DNA of 64,000 bases from Scatophagus argus. Its lineage: Eukaryota > Chordata > Actinopteri > Scatophagidae. Positions within the stretch are counted from its first letter, which is position 1. Every line of letters starts with the position of its first letter. The DNA lies in NCBI RefSeq assembly GCF_020382885.2, contig NC_058496.1, forward strand, positions 8,486,501-8,550,500, read 5' to 3'. Below are positions 32,259 to 43,990 of this stretch, one piece after another. A program made the position numbers and the translations under genes. Under the pieces are notes generated by a model that made no database searches, was not told the origin of the DNA, and saw only the letters and a list, made by a program, of their open reading frames with translations.

Positions 32259-35200
32259 CTACTTTAACGTCTCCCTCCATGGACTGAGGTCAAAGGCAGG
32301 GATTTTGCTACATTTAGTGTACCTGGACCTGGTCTGGTACTGGAAAGGCTGTTCTGGTACTTCAGTGATACCAGTGTTGTCACAGATGATGCGGGCAAGT
32401 GATGTCTGCTTCAGGGACTCCCTCTGGGTCTCAGTGAAGACTCCCTTGTTCTCCCACCAAAATCTGAAATTGAGAGTTTATAAATGTTTAAAAATGTGGC
32501 TAACACAGCTATCTCCAAATCTCGTCAGTGTATTATGTCATTCTGGTCTTGCCTCCCGCCTGCTTACCGGTCTCCCTGGCGGATCCTCTGAAACTGAGTG
32601 GAAATCAGGCAGGCAAACAGGGGTCCCACTCTTCCTCCACGTACGAACGGCTCAACCACTCCTCCCAGCCACACGTCAATGTTGTCAGGTTTGCCATAGA
32701 GATCCAGCAGCCTCTTGGCCAGTCTCTTATTTTTCAGCACCTTTGTCAGTTGCCTTTGATTTCGTGGTTGTGACAGCCCACAGAACTTGCGCCATTTGTT
32801 GTAGCCTTAAAAAAAACAAAAAAAGGTTAAGATGATGTATGATCTCCAAGGTCTGGAATGCAAGACAAATAGGATGATTAAATTATGGTACCAGGGAGTC
32901 CATGGTCTCTGCCTCTCTGCATGTTAAGAGATGCCAGATCCAGCGCCAACTCAGCAGAGAACTGAAACAGCCTTTCCCTCAGTTCATCAGGCATCATGTG
33001 TTCCTGCGTGTTCAGCTTGGCCTTGCGACCCACCAGCCCCCTCAGGATTGGGTCCAAACCACCTGAGGAATTCAAGGAAGGAGTTTTACTTTTAACCACT
33101 TCTATATACTATCTGTTTAGTGAAGGACTAACAAGCTAACTGAGCCCATACCTTCAAAGATGACTCTCCATGGTGTGAAGAAGGCTCTGTGCAGCAGTGG
33201 GCTGGGGAAATCATCATGTTCCTCGTACTTCTCATCAAGACGGAAAAAGAAAGGCTGAACCATCAGGTGAGCGAATCGGTAGGCAGCTGTGGCGAACACA
33301 TTGGAGATGCTGGGGTCCACGTTTTCATCATAGCCAGGGTAGGTGGACAGCTGCCTGGCAATGAAGTCTGGACCGACAATGTGGTTCAAGTAGTCTCGGA
33401 AAGTCAGAACCTGAGAGGCCAAAAAGAAACATTAACTGAACCGTGTGAGGACATACCACCCATCCCTTCCATCATTAAAGTAAAACGCCTTCTGTCCATG
33501 CAGCTAAGCCCCCCTCTGACCTGAAAGTATCCTCCCATGATCTTGCGTGCCTCCTGGTACAGCCTCTCTCCATTCCAGTGAGGATTGAGGTTGGCCAGAG
33601 CGCGTGCCAGACGGTTGTGTTCACGCATCAACAGTGTGTGCAAAGAGGTCAGAGCAATGTTCTCATTGGAGCGCTCGTCACCTGAAAAGCCACATAAAGT
33701 GCCGTCAGCCCAGTACAATCCTTGGAGTGAATCTCACAGTTAAAGTAAAGATTGTACGTGAAACCTTTTCTGCTGCCACTCACCAGCCAGAAAGCAGGGC
33801 ACCTCCTCAGCATTATTGTCCTTAGTAATGCGAGCTCGTGTGGCACACATGTTGGCACCCATGTTGGTGAAGGGCAGGAGCTCACGGCCGTTGTCCTTGT
33901 ACTCTGTGTTGACCCTCAGCAGACCCTCATCTGTGGAGAGGTCCCGAAGGAAGCGAGCTTTGGCATCGTCTGAACCGTACACCTGGCCTACATCGATGAA
34001 AGCTGTCAGGGAGTTCATCTGCTGACGGACATTGGCTGCACCAAAGAGGTGGCCTGTGTTGCCGGACCCACAAGCTGCTGCTGAGCGGAAGAATGGGATG
34101 CACTCGTGTGAGTTTCTGCCAAAGCGGGGGTCTTCCCTTGGAATCTGTTTAGATGACAAGAAGCACTTAGCCTTCAATGTGTGTGTGTGTTTGTGGGTTT
34201 GGATGTATTCATAATGTGATGACACTGACATCAATGGGGAAGCAGGGCTCAGTGCGATCGCAGGTCTTGTCGCAGTCAATGCCGTTGCTGAATGAGCGGA
34301 TGACGGGAGAGTGAGGAGTGAAGGTCAGGTCGTGATCAGTCCACTGGCCGAAGATTGTCACCAGGTGAGTGTAGAGTGGGTCGCTCTCCACGTCAGAGTT
34401 TGCTGTGCGCAGAATACGGTTGGACACCTCCCTCACCTGGGGGACAGGATGCAGACAATAAGAACCTTGATGAAATGGATTTGTATAAGTACAAGTATAT
34501 TTTTGTCCAAGAACATTTGCTGTGTAGCCAGTTAAGATGAAGTGTATTACCAGCGGAAGAATTTGACCGTTGACTTTCCTGTCAGCATCCCAGCCTTTAG
34601 CCACAGAGATTCCATCCTGGTACTCAGCAGGGAGCCAGCGGGTGAAAGGTGTGTTGGAAGATCCCCAGCGAGTGTTCATTCTAGGCAAGAAATAATAAAT
34701 CTTTTCTTTTTCTCCTTGAACGTACCAAGCAAAGGACGACAAAAGGAAAGTTTGCATATCAAATCCACTCCAATTTTTATGATGTTTAATTATGAAAATG
34801 AAAAGAACAAAGAGACAAAGAGCAAAATTCAATTTTGCTCCAGGGGGTAAAACATTTGAGCAGTCAGTTAGCTGTGTTTGTTTTTCATGCTTTTCCCATT
34901 AAGCTAAAAGCTGCCACTTAAAAGCTGCCCCACCTGTTGTTGCAGACGCTGCTTGCAGTGCGAAACTTGTCCAAATTGGGAGTCGTCTTGCAAGAAGGGA
35001 CACGATGTCGAGGAGAGCAGCCTGTCAGATCAGCAATGACCTGCAGGTCCTCCTCAGAGAGCAAATCTGATTCATGGAAGCAAAGAATAGACACCTTAGC
35101 TGTGACTTGTACCTGCTTGAATGGAAAGTTCAAAGAGCCAATTTTGGATACACACCTGTGGCATTAATGGAGCGACTATGACGTCTTTCCAAAGACCTCT

Positions 35201-35755
35201 TGATCAGTTTCACAGCGTTATCCATATAGTCAGCAGCGCGCACAGCTTCACGGGTTGGCCCGACAGGCTGCTTCAGCAAGCGCAGGATGTCTGAAGGATT
35301 TGCTGAATTCCTCTTCACACGTTCGATGCTCCTGTGAGTCAGATTTACAGCCAAATACTGATGGTGCGCAGCCTGCTGTATTAACATATTTTATACATTC
35401 ATGGTGTGCCATTTATTTCTCTTTCACTGCAGAACTCGCACACTTACTCTCTTCTGGAGTACTCATAAGCAGAGTCCACTGTGGCCTTGGCTTCAATCAC
35501 AGCTTTTTCAATGACACTTGTGCTCAGTTGTGGTTCTGAAGGTAAAAACATATTTCAGTCAGTCTGCTCTCTGTTCTGTTTTTCTCAACAGATTACTGAA
35601 GTTATTGTCTAAAACATAATTTGTGACATACAGTAAGTACAAATTCATGTGTTCATCAGTGATTGTCTATATCTCTATTAATACTCACCAGCATCCACAG
35701 AGCTTTGCTCACACAGGTAAAGACCTGCTACTATCAGGCACAAAATCCACTTCAT
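32259..35755 (-). CDS. Myeloid haem peroxidase (myeloperoxidase/eosinophil peroxidase family), conventional form
   Basis: Tandem paralog of the peroxidase at 24472-28599, same strand and exon plan. Twelve exons: 35689-35755, 35448-35535, 35156-35331, 34934-35066, 34551-34680, 34230-34436, 33784-34144, 33521-33681, 33152-33410, 32892-33062, 32568-32805, 32259-32463. They join in frame to 731 residues, close to human MPO (745). The signal peptide begins [18 protein letters not shown]. The distal site is GQWTDHD, Arg/Glu sit in ERSNEN, and the proximal His is in [11 protein letters not shown]. The last exon ends SPWRETLK then TAG, so there is no collagen or C1q part. Exons 5-10 and their introns are nearly identical to the other copy, while the outer exons differ clearly. 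It could be the mpx or epx equivalent, and I cannot decide which from sequence alone. Confidence 0.93.
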
Positions 35756-35939
35756 CTCTGAAAAGACAAACACACTCCTGTTGTGCATATTGCCAAAATA
35801 ACCAAAACTGATAAAATACAGATTTTAAAAAACTTTTCTTTCAAATAAATACAAGAGTGTATTGTTGCATGAATGTGCTATTAGTGAGTGTGAAGAAACA
35901 CGACACAAAAGGTAAGAAGTAAGTCAAGAAGCTTGACCA

Positions 35940-36020
35940 CAGTACCTCTGAGGTCCTCCAGCTGCAGTCAGGATTCAGTGTTTGTACAACAGTTTGCCGT
36001 CTATATATATATATAGCATT
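35940..36020 (-). promoter_or_regulatory. Probable TATA region and first exon of the upstream peroxidase gene
   Basis: A (TA)n stretch at 36002-36015 gives a TATA element on the minus strand. A short leader follows and ends at a donor (CTCAGAG then gtactg, exon end 35946). The coding exon begins at 35755. The arrangement mirrors the paralog's promoter. Inferred from motifs. Confidence 0.45.
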
Positions 36021-36477
36021 TTCTGTGGTAGGAGATACCCCTTAGCAACACCTGGAGCATCTTTGTTTGAGAAATTTCTAAAAAAAAATTAACATGTTGT
36101 TTAACAAGAAACTAAAAGCCTGCCTGCCCAGCACTTCAACAAACCACGCCAAAAACACTGCCAATCAAATCCATGAATGGGCTTTGTCCACAGGGGTCAT
36201 TTTTACCACTTAGAGGGTTAAAACCTTTTCCTGCTAGACACGGAAACACACATACAGCTCTTAGATACATTTTGTCCCCGGGGCTCTTTTGTAGACATTT
36301 AAACATATCAAATTGACCCTCACACCCACATGGGCTTCAGTTACGACTTCACAAATCGAAACTGAAGCCAGCAAAGTCTCTCATGATTTCTGAATGATGC
36401 ATGGAGCAATACAACATGCAACACATGCCTTTAAAGTTGTTTTGTTAGTTTTGCATCATTATTATTATTATTTTTAC

Positions 36478-36583
36478 TGGGAAGCAAGGTGGTGGGCACT
36501 GTCGCCTCACAGCAAGAGGGTTCCATGTTTGAATCCCCGTCTGGGCCCTTCTGTGTGGAGTTTGCATGTTCTCCCTACACCTT
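36478..36583 (+). mobile_element. Truncated tRNA-headed SINE-like repeat
   Basis: It carries the same head as the element at 30440-30781 but in plus orientation: GTCGCCTCACAGCAAGAGGG, a degenerate B box (TTTGAATCCCC), then GGAGTTTGCATGTTCTCCC. It stops there, so only the 5' third is present. Confidence 0.7.
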
Positions 36584-37926
36584 TAAAGCACTGCACATTG
36601 TGCACATGACTACTAAACCTAATTGTTTAAATGTCTGAAGGCCCCTCAAGTTCTCTTCAGTCAGCTCTTGAATTGTTCTGCAGGGAACAACTAAAACCTT
36701 AAATAAAGCAGCTTTTAGCTCTTTTGCTCCGAGCTGTTTGAACAGCCTGCTTAAGGATCTGAAAGTGGCTGAAAATGCTGAAATCTTTTCAAGTAAACTA
36801 CGAAGTGATTTAGTATGACTTTTACTTCTCATGACTTGAACTTTGCGTATATTACTCTACTACTGTTTTACTGTTACTGTTTTGCCAAACACCCGGGAAG
36901 TGCTTTGATCTGAACTAATCCATGTGAGTACCTTATGCAATAAAGTTTGCTGAGTTCAGGTTTTTTTTCTGTGAGAGTTGGATTTTATGGAGGAGGAAGA
37001 TGGATATTTTAAATTATGGCTTTTTGTCACTGCCTTTTATTAAAATGCAATTTTGGTATCCGTTTCAATTTCAGCTCCTGTTTATCTTCTATTATATTTA
37101 AAAATAACCTTACTGTGCTTTGTTTTTAACAGTAGTAGAATAAATTTTCAGGGATATTTTAACAATTAGAAACTACTCAATAAAGAAATACTAAAACACA
37201 GTATTTGTTGTTTGCATTAGATTTGACAAAACATACCATATCCACTATTAAAAATGAAGTTATCTCTCATTTCTCTGCTCCGCATAGGCTCTTGTTTAGT
37301 CATTAACAGGTTGTCTAAAAGACAAAAGTTGCAGCAAAACAGAAATAAAGGGAATAACTCATCCACTCAATTAATGTGATTTTAAAAGATGTGTCTAAAA
37401 TTAAAATTAAATTGAAATTAAAAGAGAAAAAAAAATCATATGAAAAATCATAGCTTTGTATAAATAGGGTGTGGACTGGCTGTGTAATGCTAAAGAATTG
37501 ATTGCTTTACAGCCAGTGCTAATGTTAACCCCTGAAACAACTTGTTTTAAACATGTTGATGAGGTAAACATCAAATTTACCGTCTTTGTACTGTTTTCAA
37601 GAGTATACACCCGCAGCACCCACAACATTAAAACCATCTGCTGACATGAAGAGCCTCTGGCAGAGGACGTAGTTGGTATCATGTAACTTGGTAAAGTTAT
37701 GAGTAAGTTGTGTACTGGTAGTAATTAGTAAAGCAGGAAAAACAAAAGAATTTCCTGTCCACACCAGTTCCACAAGGCGTTGGTGTTAACAATGCAGCTG
37801 CGTTAGTCATAACTGTGTGGTTTTTTCTTGGTGTCTTATGACCTAAACAATCAACAAACAATTTGAGTAGCAAGCTAATCTTAAAATAACACAGATTAGC
37901 TTTAAATTAAAAACATTAAGAAGCTT

Positions 37927-38453
37927 TTAACCCTCCTGTTATGTTACGGGTCAATTTGACCCGTGTTAACGTTTGAAGATCAAGAAAAAATAGTATTTTT
38001 TCAGTATGAAACTTCTTCTGCTTGCCTTAATTAGAGTAATCAACATATAACATGAAAATGGTTCATCTCACATATTTGCAACCACCCCCCGCATGTTCAT
38101 ATCACATAGATACTGTTCGGGTCAATTTGACCCAGCAGTCATACTGGGAGTAAAAGGGTGTCAGAGAAGTGAAACTGAAAGTGGTGAAACACTAAAAAAA
38201 CATTGAACATGTATTTTTTTTTATGAAAAATGACTTAATTATCTTAATTGAACCATTATCTGTGAGAGGTAAGGAACACCATTACACTACATATTGACAA
38301 AATAGTTAGTAAGGGAGTTTGTAATTAAATATTAACAATGCTTATTAGGATTTTTTTATTTCCAGACTTATTTTGGATAATAAAATATGCACCGAGTCAA
38401 ATTGACCTGGGAACATCATTGCTGTTCCTGACAAATGAACACAACAGGAAGAC
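37927..38453. mobile_element. piggyBac-like MITE with GGGTCAATTTGACCC motifs
   Basis: It begins TTAA-CCCTCCTGTTATGTT. The far end on the opposite strand reads TCTTCCTGTTGTGTT, an imperfect terminal inverted repeat. Internally the palindrome-like GGGTCAATTTGACCC recurs in varying states at 37949, 38119 and 38395. It has no coding capacity. The TTAA at one end and CCCT terminus suggest piggyBac ancestry; the right TTAA is absent. Confidence 0.5.
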
Positions 38454-39399
38454 CTGTCATACGTGATTTAGGAGGTGGATATAACTCAGGTATTCATCAT
38501 TGTTCACTTCTGAAACAGAAAATATGAAAGCTGCATGGCCTTCAGTAACATTCCCCTCATTTCCCATCCTCCAGACTGAAAGGCAGTGACTCACTTGTAA
38601 AGAGTAGATCACGTGGGAGAAATCTTTATTTTTATCTCTCATTTCAGGTTTATCAAGGGACACAGTTTTTCAACCATCCAACACTGATTATGTGTAAATT
38701 CTCGCTGAAGACAGTACATGAGAAATAACTAAAGCAGTGATCCACCTGTGCTCTGAAACCTTGTCTCAATCGATGTACAATAGTCTTCTGCGCTGAGTAA
38801 ACCTGATTCTGATTCTACCCTCTCAGACAGTAAATTTTCTACATGAGCTTACTACTAAGTAAACGAGCAATTATGAGCATGTCAATCATCGACTTCTGCA
38901 CACAGCAAGCAGAGGACTGGCAAGGCAGCATTCTGTCAGAGGGGGTGTGGTGTGTGTGTGATGCAGGTTAGAAAATGCAGTGTGGGCAGAGACTGACTGG
39001 CAGGATTCTGTGTATTGGTAGTTGGTAACAACAGGCAACCTTCCCAGTAGTGTGTGCCAGTATGTCAGATGCGGAAGGAATCTGACTGTAATGACCATTC
39101 ACCCACCTCTTACTCAGAACATTCAGCAGGCTACTATAACAAGTACACTGCATATAAATTGCATTGTTGCTGGCTTGTACCACAGCATGTAATTACAACA
39201 TTTGGAAGTAAATAATATACTATATTGCTTGTATATACAAACTACAAGTACATAGAGAGAGATAGTTAAGAAGTAAATAGTAAAGTAAATAGTTAATCCT
39301 GCAATTTAATATTTTATGGGGCACAATTTAAATTGCTTTTTTTTTGGCCAACATAATGATTTTGTGAATTACTAGATAATTTTAAACCCTTTGGGTTTC

Positions 39400-39516
39400 T
39401 AAAATGAAATTAAAGAGTTTGGCCTAGACCTGCTCTAATTGGAAAGTGTCGTGAGATAACTTTTGTTATGAATTAGCGCTATATGAATAAACTGAATTGA
39501 ACTGAACTGAATTAAA
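39400..39516 (+). mobile_element. LINE 3' tail (L2/Maui-like)
   Basis: The sequence GGCCTAGACCTGCTCTAATT, then a GAGATAACTTTTGTTATGAA segment, an AGCGCTATATGAATAAA motif and repeated TGAAC/TGAATT units resembles the 3' ends of fish L2-type LINEs. It is a 5'-truncated fragment without coding sequence. Confidence 0.6.
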
Positions 39517-39585
39517 ATGTGTTCAAATGAAACAATGTGAGACAATGAAATTATTCTTTGGTGGAGCTGCACATTTTCATTGACA

Positions 39586-40040
39586 TACCCTATATAGACA
39601 AAGGCATCGGGACACAACTGTTTATTATTGAATTCAGGTGTGGTATGGGGGTGTTTTCAGGAGTTGAGCTCGGCTCCTTACTTCCAGTGAAGGGAAATCT
39701 TAATGTATCAACACACCAAGACATTTTGGACAATGCTATGCTTCCAACTTTGTGGCAACAGTTTGGGGAAGGCCTTTTCCTATTCCACCATGACTGCGCC
39801 CCAGTACGCAAAGCAAAGTCCATAAAGACATGGTTGGATGAGTTTGTTTGTGTGGAAGACCTCAGTCCCATTGAACACCTTTGGGATGATCAAGAGATCG
39901 TGAGCCAGGCCTTTTTGTCCAACACCAGTGTCTCACAAATGCTGTACTGCATGGATGGGCAAAAATTTAGAATGTGATGTCATTGAAGTCCCTGTTTGTG
40001 TAATGGTCTGATGCCCCAATACTTTTGTTCATATAGTGTC
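39586..40040 (+). mobile_element. Tc1-like transposon remnant, internally deleted
   Basis: The termini match each other as inverted repeats (left CCTATATAGACAAAGGCATC, right on the other strand ACTATATGAACAAAAGTATT). Between them an open frame (39558-39977) carries the C-terminal half of a Tc1-family transposase: LWQQFGEGLFLFHHD with a catalytic Asp, then SIKTWLDEF and SPIEHLWDD with the Glu position. The N-terminal DNA-binding half is missing, so the element is dead. Confidence 0.8.
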
Positions 40041-40606
40041 TATGGTATGCAATAGTGGAAGGGCAGTGATCATAAAATATAATTACACACACACGCAATT
40101 CAAATAGGCTCGAAATGTCCCTCCAAATATGCTGATAAAAAAAATGTAAATGAAAAGAAGTGCTGTGCCACAACAGGCAACCACACACCTCACTATGAAA
40201 TAATCATTAGCAAATGTAATCCTTATCACAACTAAACAAAACTTAAACATCCAATTAATAGTATTACAGTGTACTGATGTCAAGCAGAAGCCATTGCTCA
40301 ACTGCTGTTGGGCAGCTGCTATCGGTGTCAGCGACTACACTGGCTCTCCATTTCATTACTTACGAATTCAGTAAATGTTAAAAATAAAGAAATCAATAAA
40401 AAGTTTTTTTCCAAGCTGAGGGGTGGGATCTCAGCACATTTGGTTCCCCTCGTTGCTGTTTCCTCGGCTACCAAGATGCGATCACAAGTCAGTTCTGCTT
40501 CTTCATGATAATGATCATTGAGGCTCATGACTATTGTGGTATTTTATTGGCTTTTAGGGGTATTAAACTGATGGAAGCATTTAAGTTTAAACCTTGCTCC
40601 TGTCTA

Positions 40607-40650
40607 CACTATATGGAAAAAAGTATTGGGTCGCTGGACCATTACACCAA
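40607..40650 (+). mobile_element. Solo Tc1-like terminal repeat
   Basis: CACTATATGGAAAAAAGTAT followed by TGGG matches the same Tc1-type terminus as the neighbouring remnant. I did not find a matching second end nearby. Confidence 0.5.
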
Positions 40651-41551
40651 GAGGGACTTATGACATCATGTTCTACACACATAGACATTAATATGTAGTT
40701 GTAGTTGCATTTTCCAAGAAAAATAGCTGAAAGGCGGCACACCTCAAACTGAGATGAGGGCATTTGTCTTTTTGATGTGATCTAAATTTCCTTGACTTGG
40801 TTATTCGAGATGTGTTACCCTTTAATATATTTTTCTTGAAACTTTTGATTTTATTTAAAAAATTAGCATAGACAAGAAGATGCTCCTGGCTTGTCATGAT
40901 GTATGATGTCTTTATGTTATTTAAAATTCAAACACTTCTGACTGGAACATATACTGTGTATACTCAAATTTGTGAATTCATCCTTAAAGATGATTTACTT
41001 GAAAACAAATACTGTATATTCTCCAATCTAAATTAATTTGTGAAGTTCATGTGGTATCATTTCACTTGAAACTGCTGGTAATAAATCTGTCTGGTAAACT
41101 GGTAAACTGTAATTTCCCAGCCTGGAATCAATAGAGTATATCTAACGTATATCTATCTAAAACCAAACATGTCTCGTGAGACAGACAAACTCCCATTTAA
41201 AATAACAAGCCCATTATATTAGTTTCTTCAAATGCACCTAACTTTCAGTTTTCTCTCTTGCTGTTGTTACATCAAAAGGTTGCCTGCACAAGGAAGTAAC
41301 AGTGGGGAACAGTCTAGGTTTCTCCTGTCTGACAACTTAATGGTCCTTACAGCAAATATGGTATGTGTTCTGAAGGAATGGAGTAAACTTGAGGAATGCA
41401 TAAGGAAATCAAAGATGCTTAACTGGAAAAGTGACTTAATAGCCTAATGGGACTGCTCAGTGTGTGCCCACGCTGTTTGAAAGCCAAAATAAGCATATGC
41501 TATTTTGGATTTAGATAAAGAGAGAATTAATCTGTCTAAGAAAAAGGTGTG

Positions 41552-41552
41552 G

Positions 41553-41581
<29 letters not shown>
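41552..41581. repeat. (GT)n microsatellite
   Basis: About 14 GT units in the gene-free stretch. Confidence 0.9.
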
Positions 41582-41583
<2 letters not shown>

Positions 41584-43870
41584 CTTATATGCACTCTGTT
41601 TTCTGCAGGTTGGTCCTGCCTTTGCCATTGTCCCAGCCTCTTTTGTCTTTTCTTCATGCTTCTTTGTGGTACACTGCAGACAGATCAGGAAGATCTTCTT
41701 TGCAGTAGTGTTTCCTCATTTTTTGGTCATATCTGCCTTCATCTACCACTGCTTTCAGTGACAAACTGAGAGAGACGATCATGAGTTAAAATATCTTGTT
41801 TCTTCTGTTTGTTTTTAGTTTGTTTTCAGTATCTTTGCAAACTGATCATGTCCAAAACCACTTATATATAGGTTCACATAATTACAATTTGAATATGACT
41901 TTTTTTTTTCTTCTCAATCCTTTCATTTCAGTTTATTTTGGTTTGTAAGTTTAGGATGGCACAGTGCAAGGTTTCTGGATCATCTGTTGTAGGTTGATTC
42001 TGTGTTTCATCTTACAAGATGAAAATCCTAACACAAAGGAGTTTTTGCCTTATTAAGACTGTTACCTGTGAACTGAATGAGCTGAGTACAGACTCAAACC
42101 TCAAACTAGTGAAGGCCATTAGTGAGTCATGAAGAATGAGGAGGACGCAGGAAAAATAAAGAGAACTTTGGACAGACTTCGGATTCGTCCTGTAACAACA
42201 TTTACATGTGAACACAGTTTGTTCTTGTTGTTAGGAATCTATAGGGTATTTTAATATGTCTCGCCTGAGAATACAAAATTGTTGTGTTTTCTTTAGATTA
42301 GAATGAGTCTTTTTATATCTTCTAAGTGAGTCTGTCATATTGAATAAGCCACACTGTCCCATTGGGGGGATTTTTGATGCTTTTCAGTTTTACCCACCCA
42401 CTGGCCCTTTATTAGTGAGCAAAAGAAATATATGATACACTCAGTCTTAACTCGGGCTTTGGTGGCACAGAAGAAAGTGTGTTTTATAGCTTTGCTATAG
42501 CATTGCCCAGAATTCAGGTCTGAATAAAACTGCTATTTTATTTGCAGAAAGGCAAAATAAGCAGGACAAATAAATGTGTGTGAACATGTTTGATTAATTT
42601 GAGCTGGACTGACGGAAAGTCAAAAGTGTGCTGACATCTGAATTCTCATTATTTTTGGAGCGTTCAAAGGGTAACTTGCGCATGTTGAAAGGTGCATACG
42701 AGTTTTAGAGCAACATATGCTGCCTTCCAGATCTTTTTCACATCTTTATCAGTGACACCCCTGCTTATTCCAAGAAGACAATGCCAAGCCACATTCCGCA
42801 CGTGTTGCAACAGTGCAGTTTTGTAGAGAAACAGTGCGGGTACAAGACAGACCTGCTTGAAAGTTTAGACCTGCCTTGCTTTGAAAATGTTCAGTAACGA
42901 AGGAGATCCCAAACTTCTGAACAACTCATGCTGTATATCAAGCAAAGCAACACTGAGTGTTGTTAAAAGGTCAGGCATCAAATTCAGAATGAGTTCATAT
43001 TTGCAAAATATGATAAAGTTTGAACATTACATCTTGTGATTGTTCTGTATTCAGCTGAATGTAAAGATTACAAAAGATTTGAATTCTCTTCCATAATTAA
43101 CTGATACATATGTCAGCTGGTGTACATAGGTAAACCAGTGTCACTATTTGATTATACAAGATAATACAACAACACATAAACAGGGCTTTCCAGGAAGCCC
43201 AGAATTGATTTTGTTATAAGAAATTCAGAGTCTCTGGAGGGGTCTGAAAGCCCTTCTGCTCTTTGCAGTAGAAAGCACAATGACAAGGGACATCAGCAGC
43301 TTCTATAGGAATTGCTCTGTTCAAAACTAAATGGTTTCTTTTCTTAGGCCATCATTTTACATTTTATCATATGCTCATAATTCTTAAGTTTTTTTATCCC
43401 TTAAATATATATATATAATTTTCAGAAAGTATGCCACATTGCATTTGAAGACACATCTCGCTGTGCGTGATGTGTGCGTGACAGATAAAACGCGCACTGC
43501 TGCCATCTATTGGTTCTTTCAGTAGCATTCATCGTCTGTTATTTACATTATGAGCTGTGGACTTTATTATAGAATTTATTTTATAAAAGAGCTGTAAATT
43601 GACTTGATTAAAGCTAAATGTCTGTGGTTTAAAGTTTCCAACAGCAGCAAGAAGATGCAACACCCAAGTAAGTCTCAATACATATTCGATCTAACTATAT
43701 TCAACGATTACAGAGATCGGTTTATCCACTTGTAGCTCATATGTCTGTAGTAGAAGTATAACAGTGAAGCTGGGAGATTTATAGCGTAAACTTTAGTAGC
43801 TGATAAACTGTATTTTGGTCAGAAATTTTGTTTAAATTATTTGCCTCACTGCGCCTGCGCATTACATATG

Positions 43871-43990
43871 CCGCTCTGATTGGTTGGGACTATTAAACTG
43901 CATTTCCGGGGCGAGCCGAGCAATAGCGTTACTGTTATTGTTGTAGATGCAATCATCTGCGCCTCGTATCGTTTTATCCGCCTTAACATC
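43871..43990 (+). promoter_or_regulatory. Proximal promoter/5' UTR of the surfactant protein B-like gene
   Basis: An inverted CCAAT box (GATTGGTTGG, 43878-43887) lies about 110 bp before the ATG. The surrounding sequence has more CpG than its flanks (CCGGGGCGAGCCGAGC). No TATA box is evident, and the transcription start is not fixed. Confidence 0.4.

Larger units (their letters stand above)
36021..43870. other. Gene-free stretch rich in transposon remnants
   Basis: Between the upstream peroxidase and the saposin gene. It contains a truncated copy of the SINE-like repeat, a piggyBac-like MITE, a LINE 3' tail, a Tc1-like remnant, a solo Tc1-like terminus and a GT microsatellite. No coding exon could be supported. 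The open frames are short and unlike known proteins, apart from the Tc1 fragment. Confidence 0.65.

Noticed and set aside
41597..41760. Open frame reading VGPAFAIVPASFVF... after an acceptor-like TTTCTGCAG
   Set aside because: Faint resemblance to ABC transporter membrane segments, but too short and unsupported by neighbouring exons. T-rich sequence easily gives such frames.
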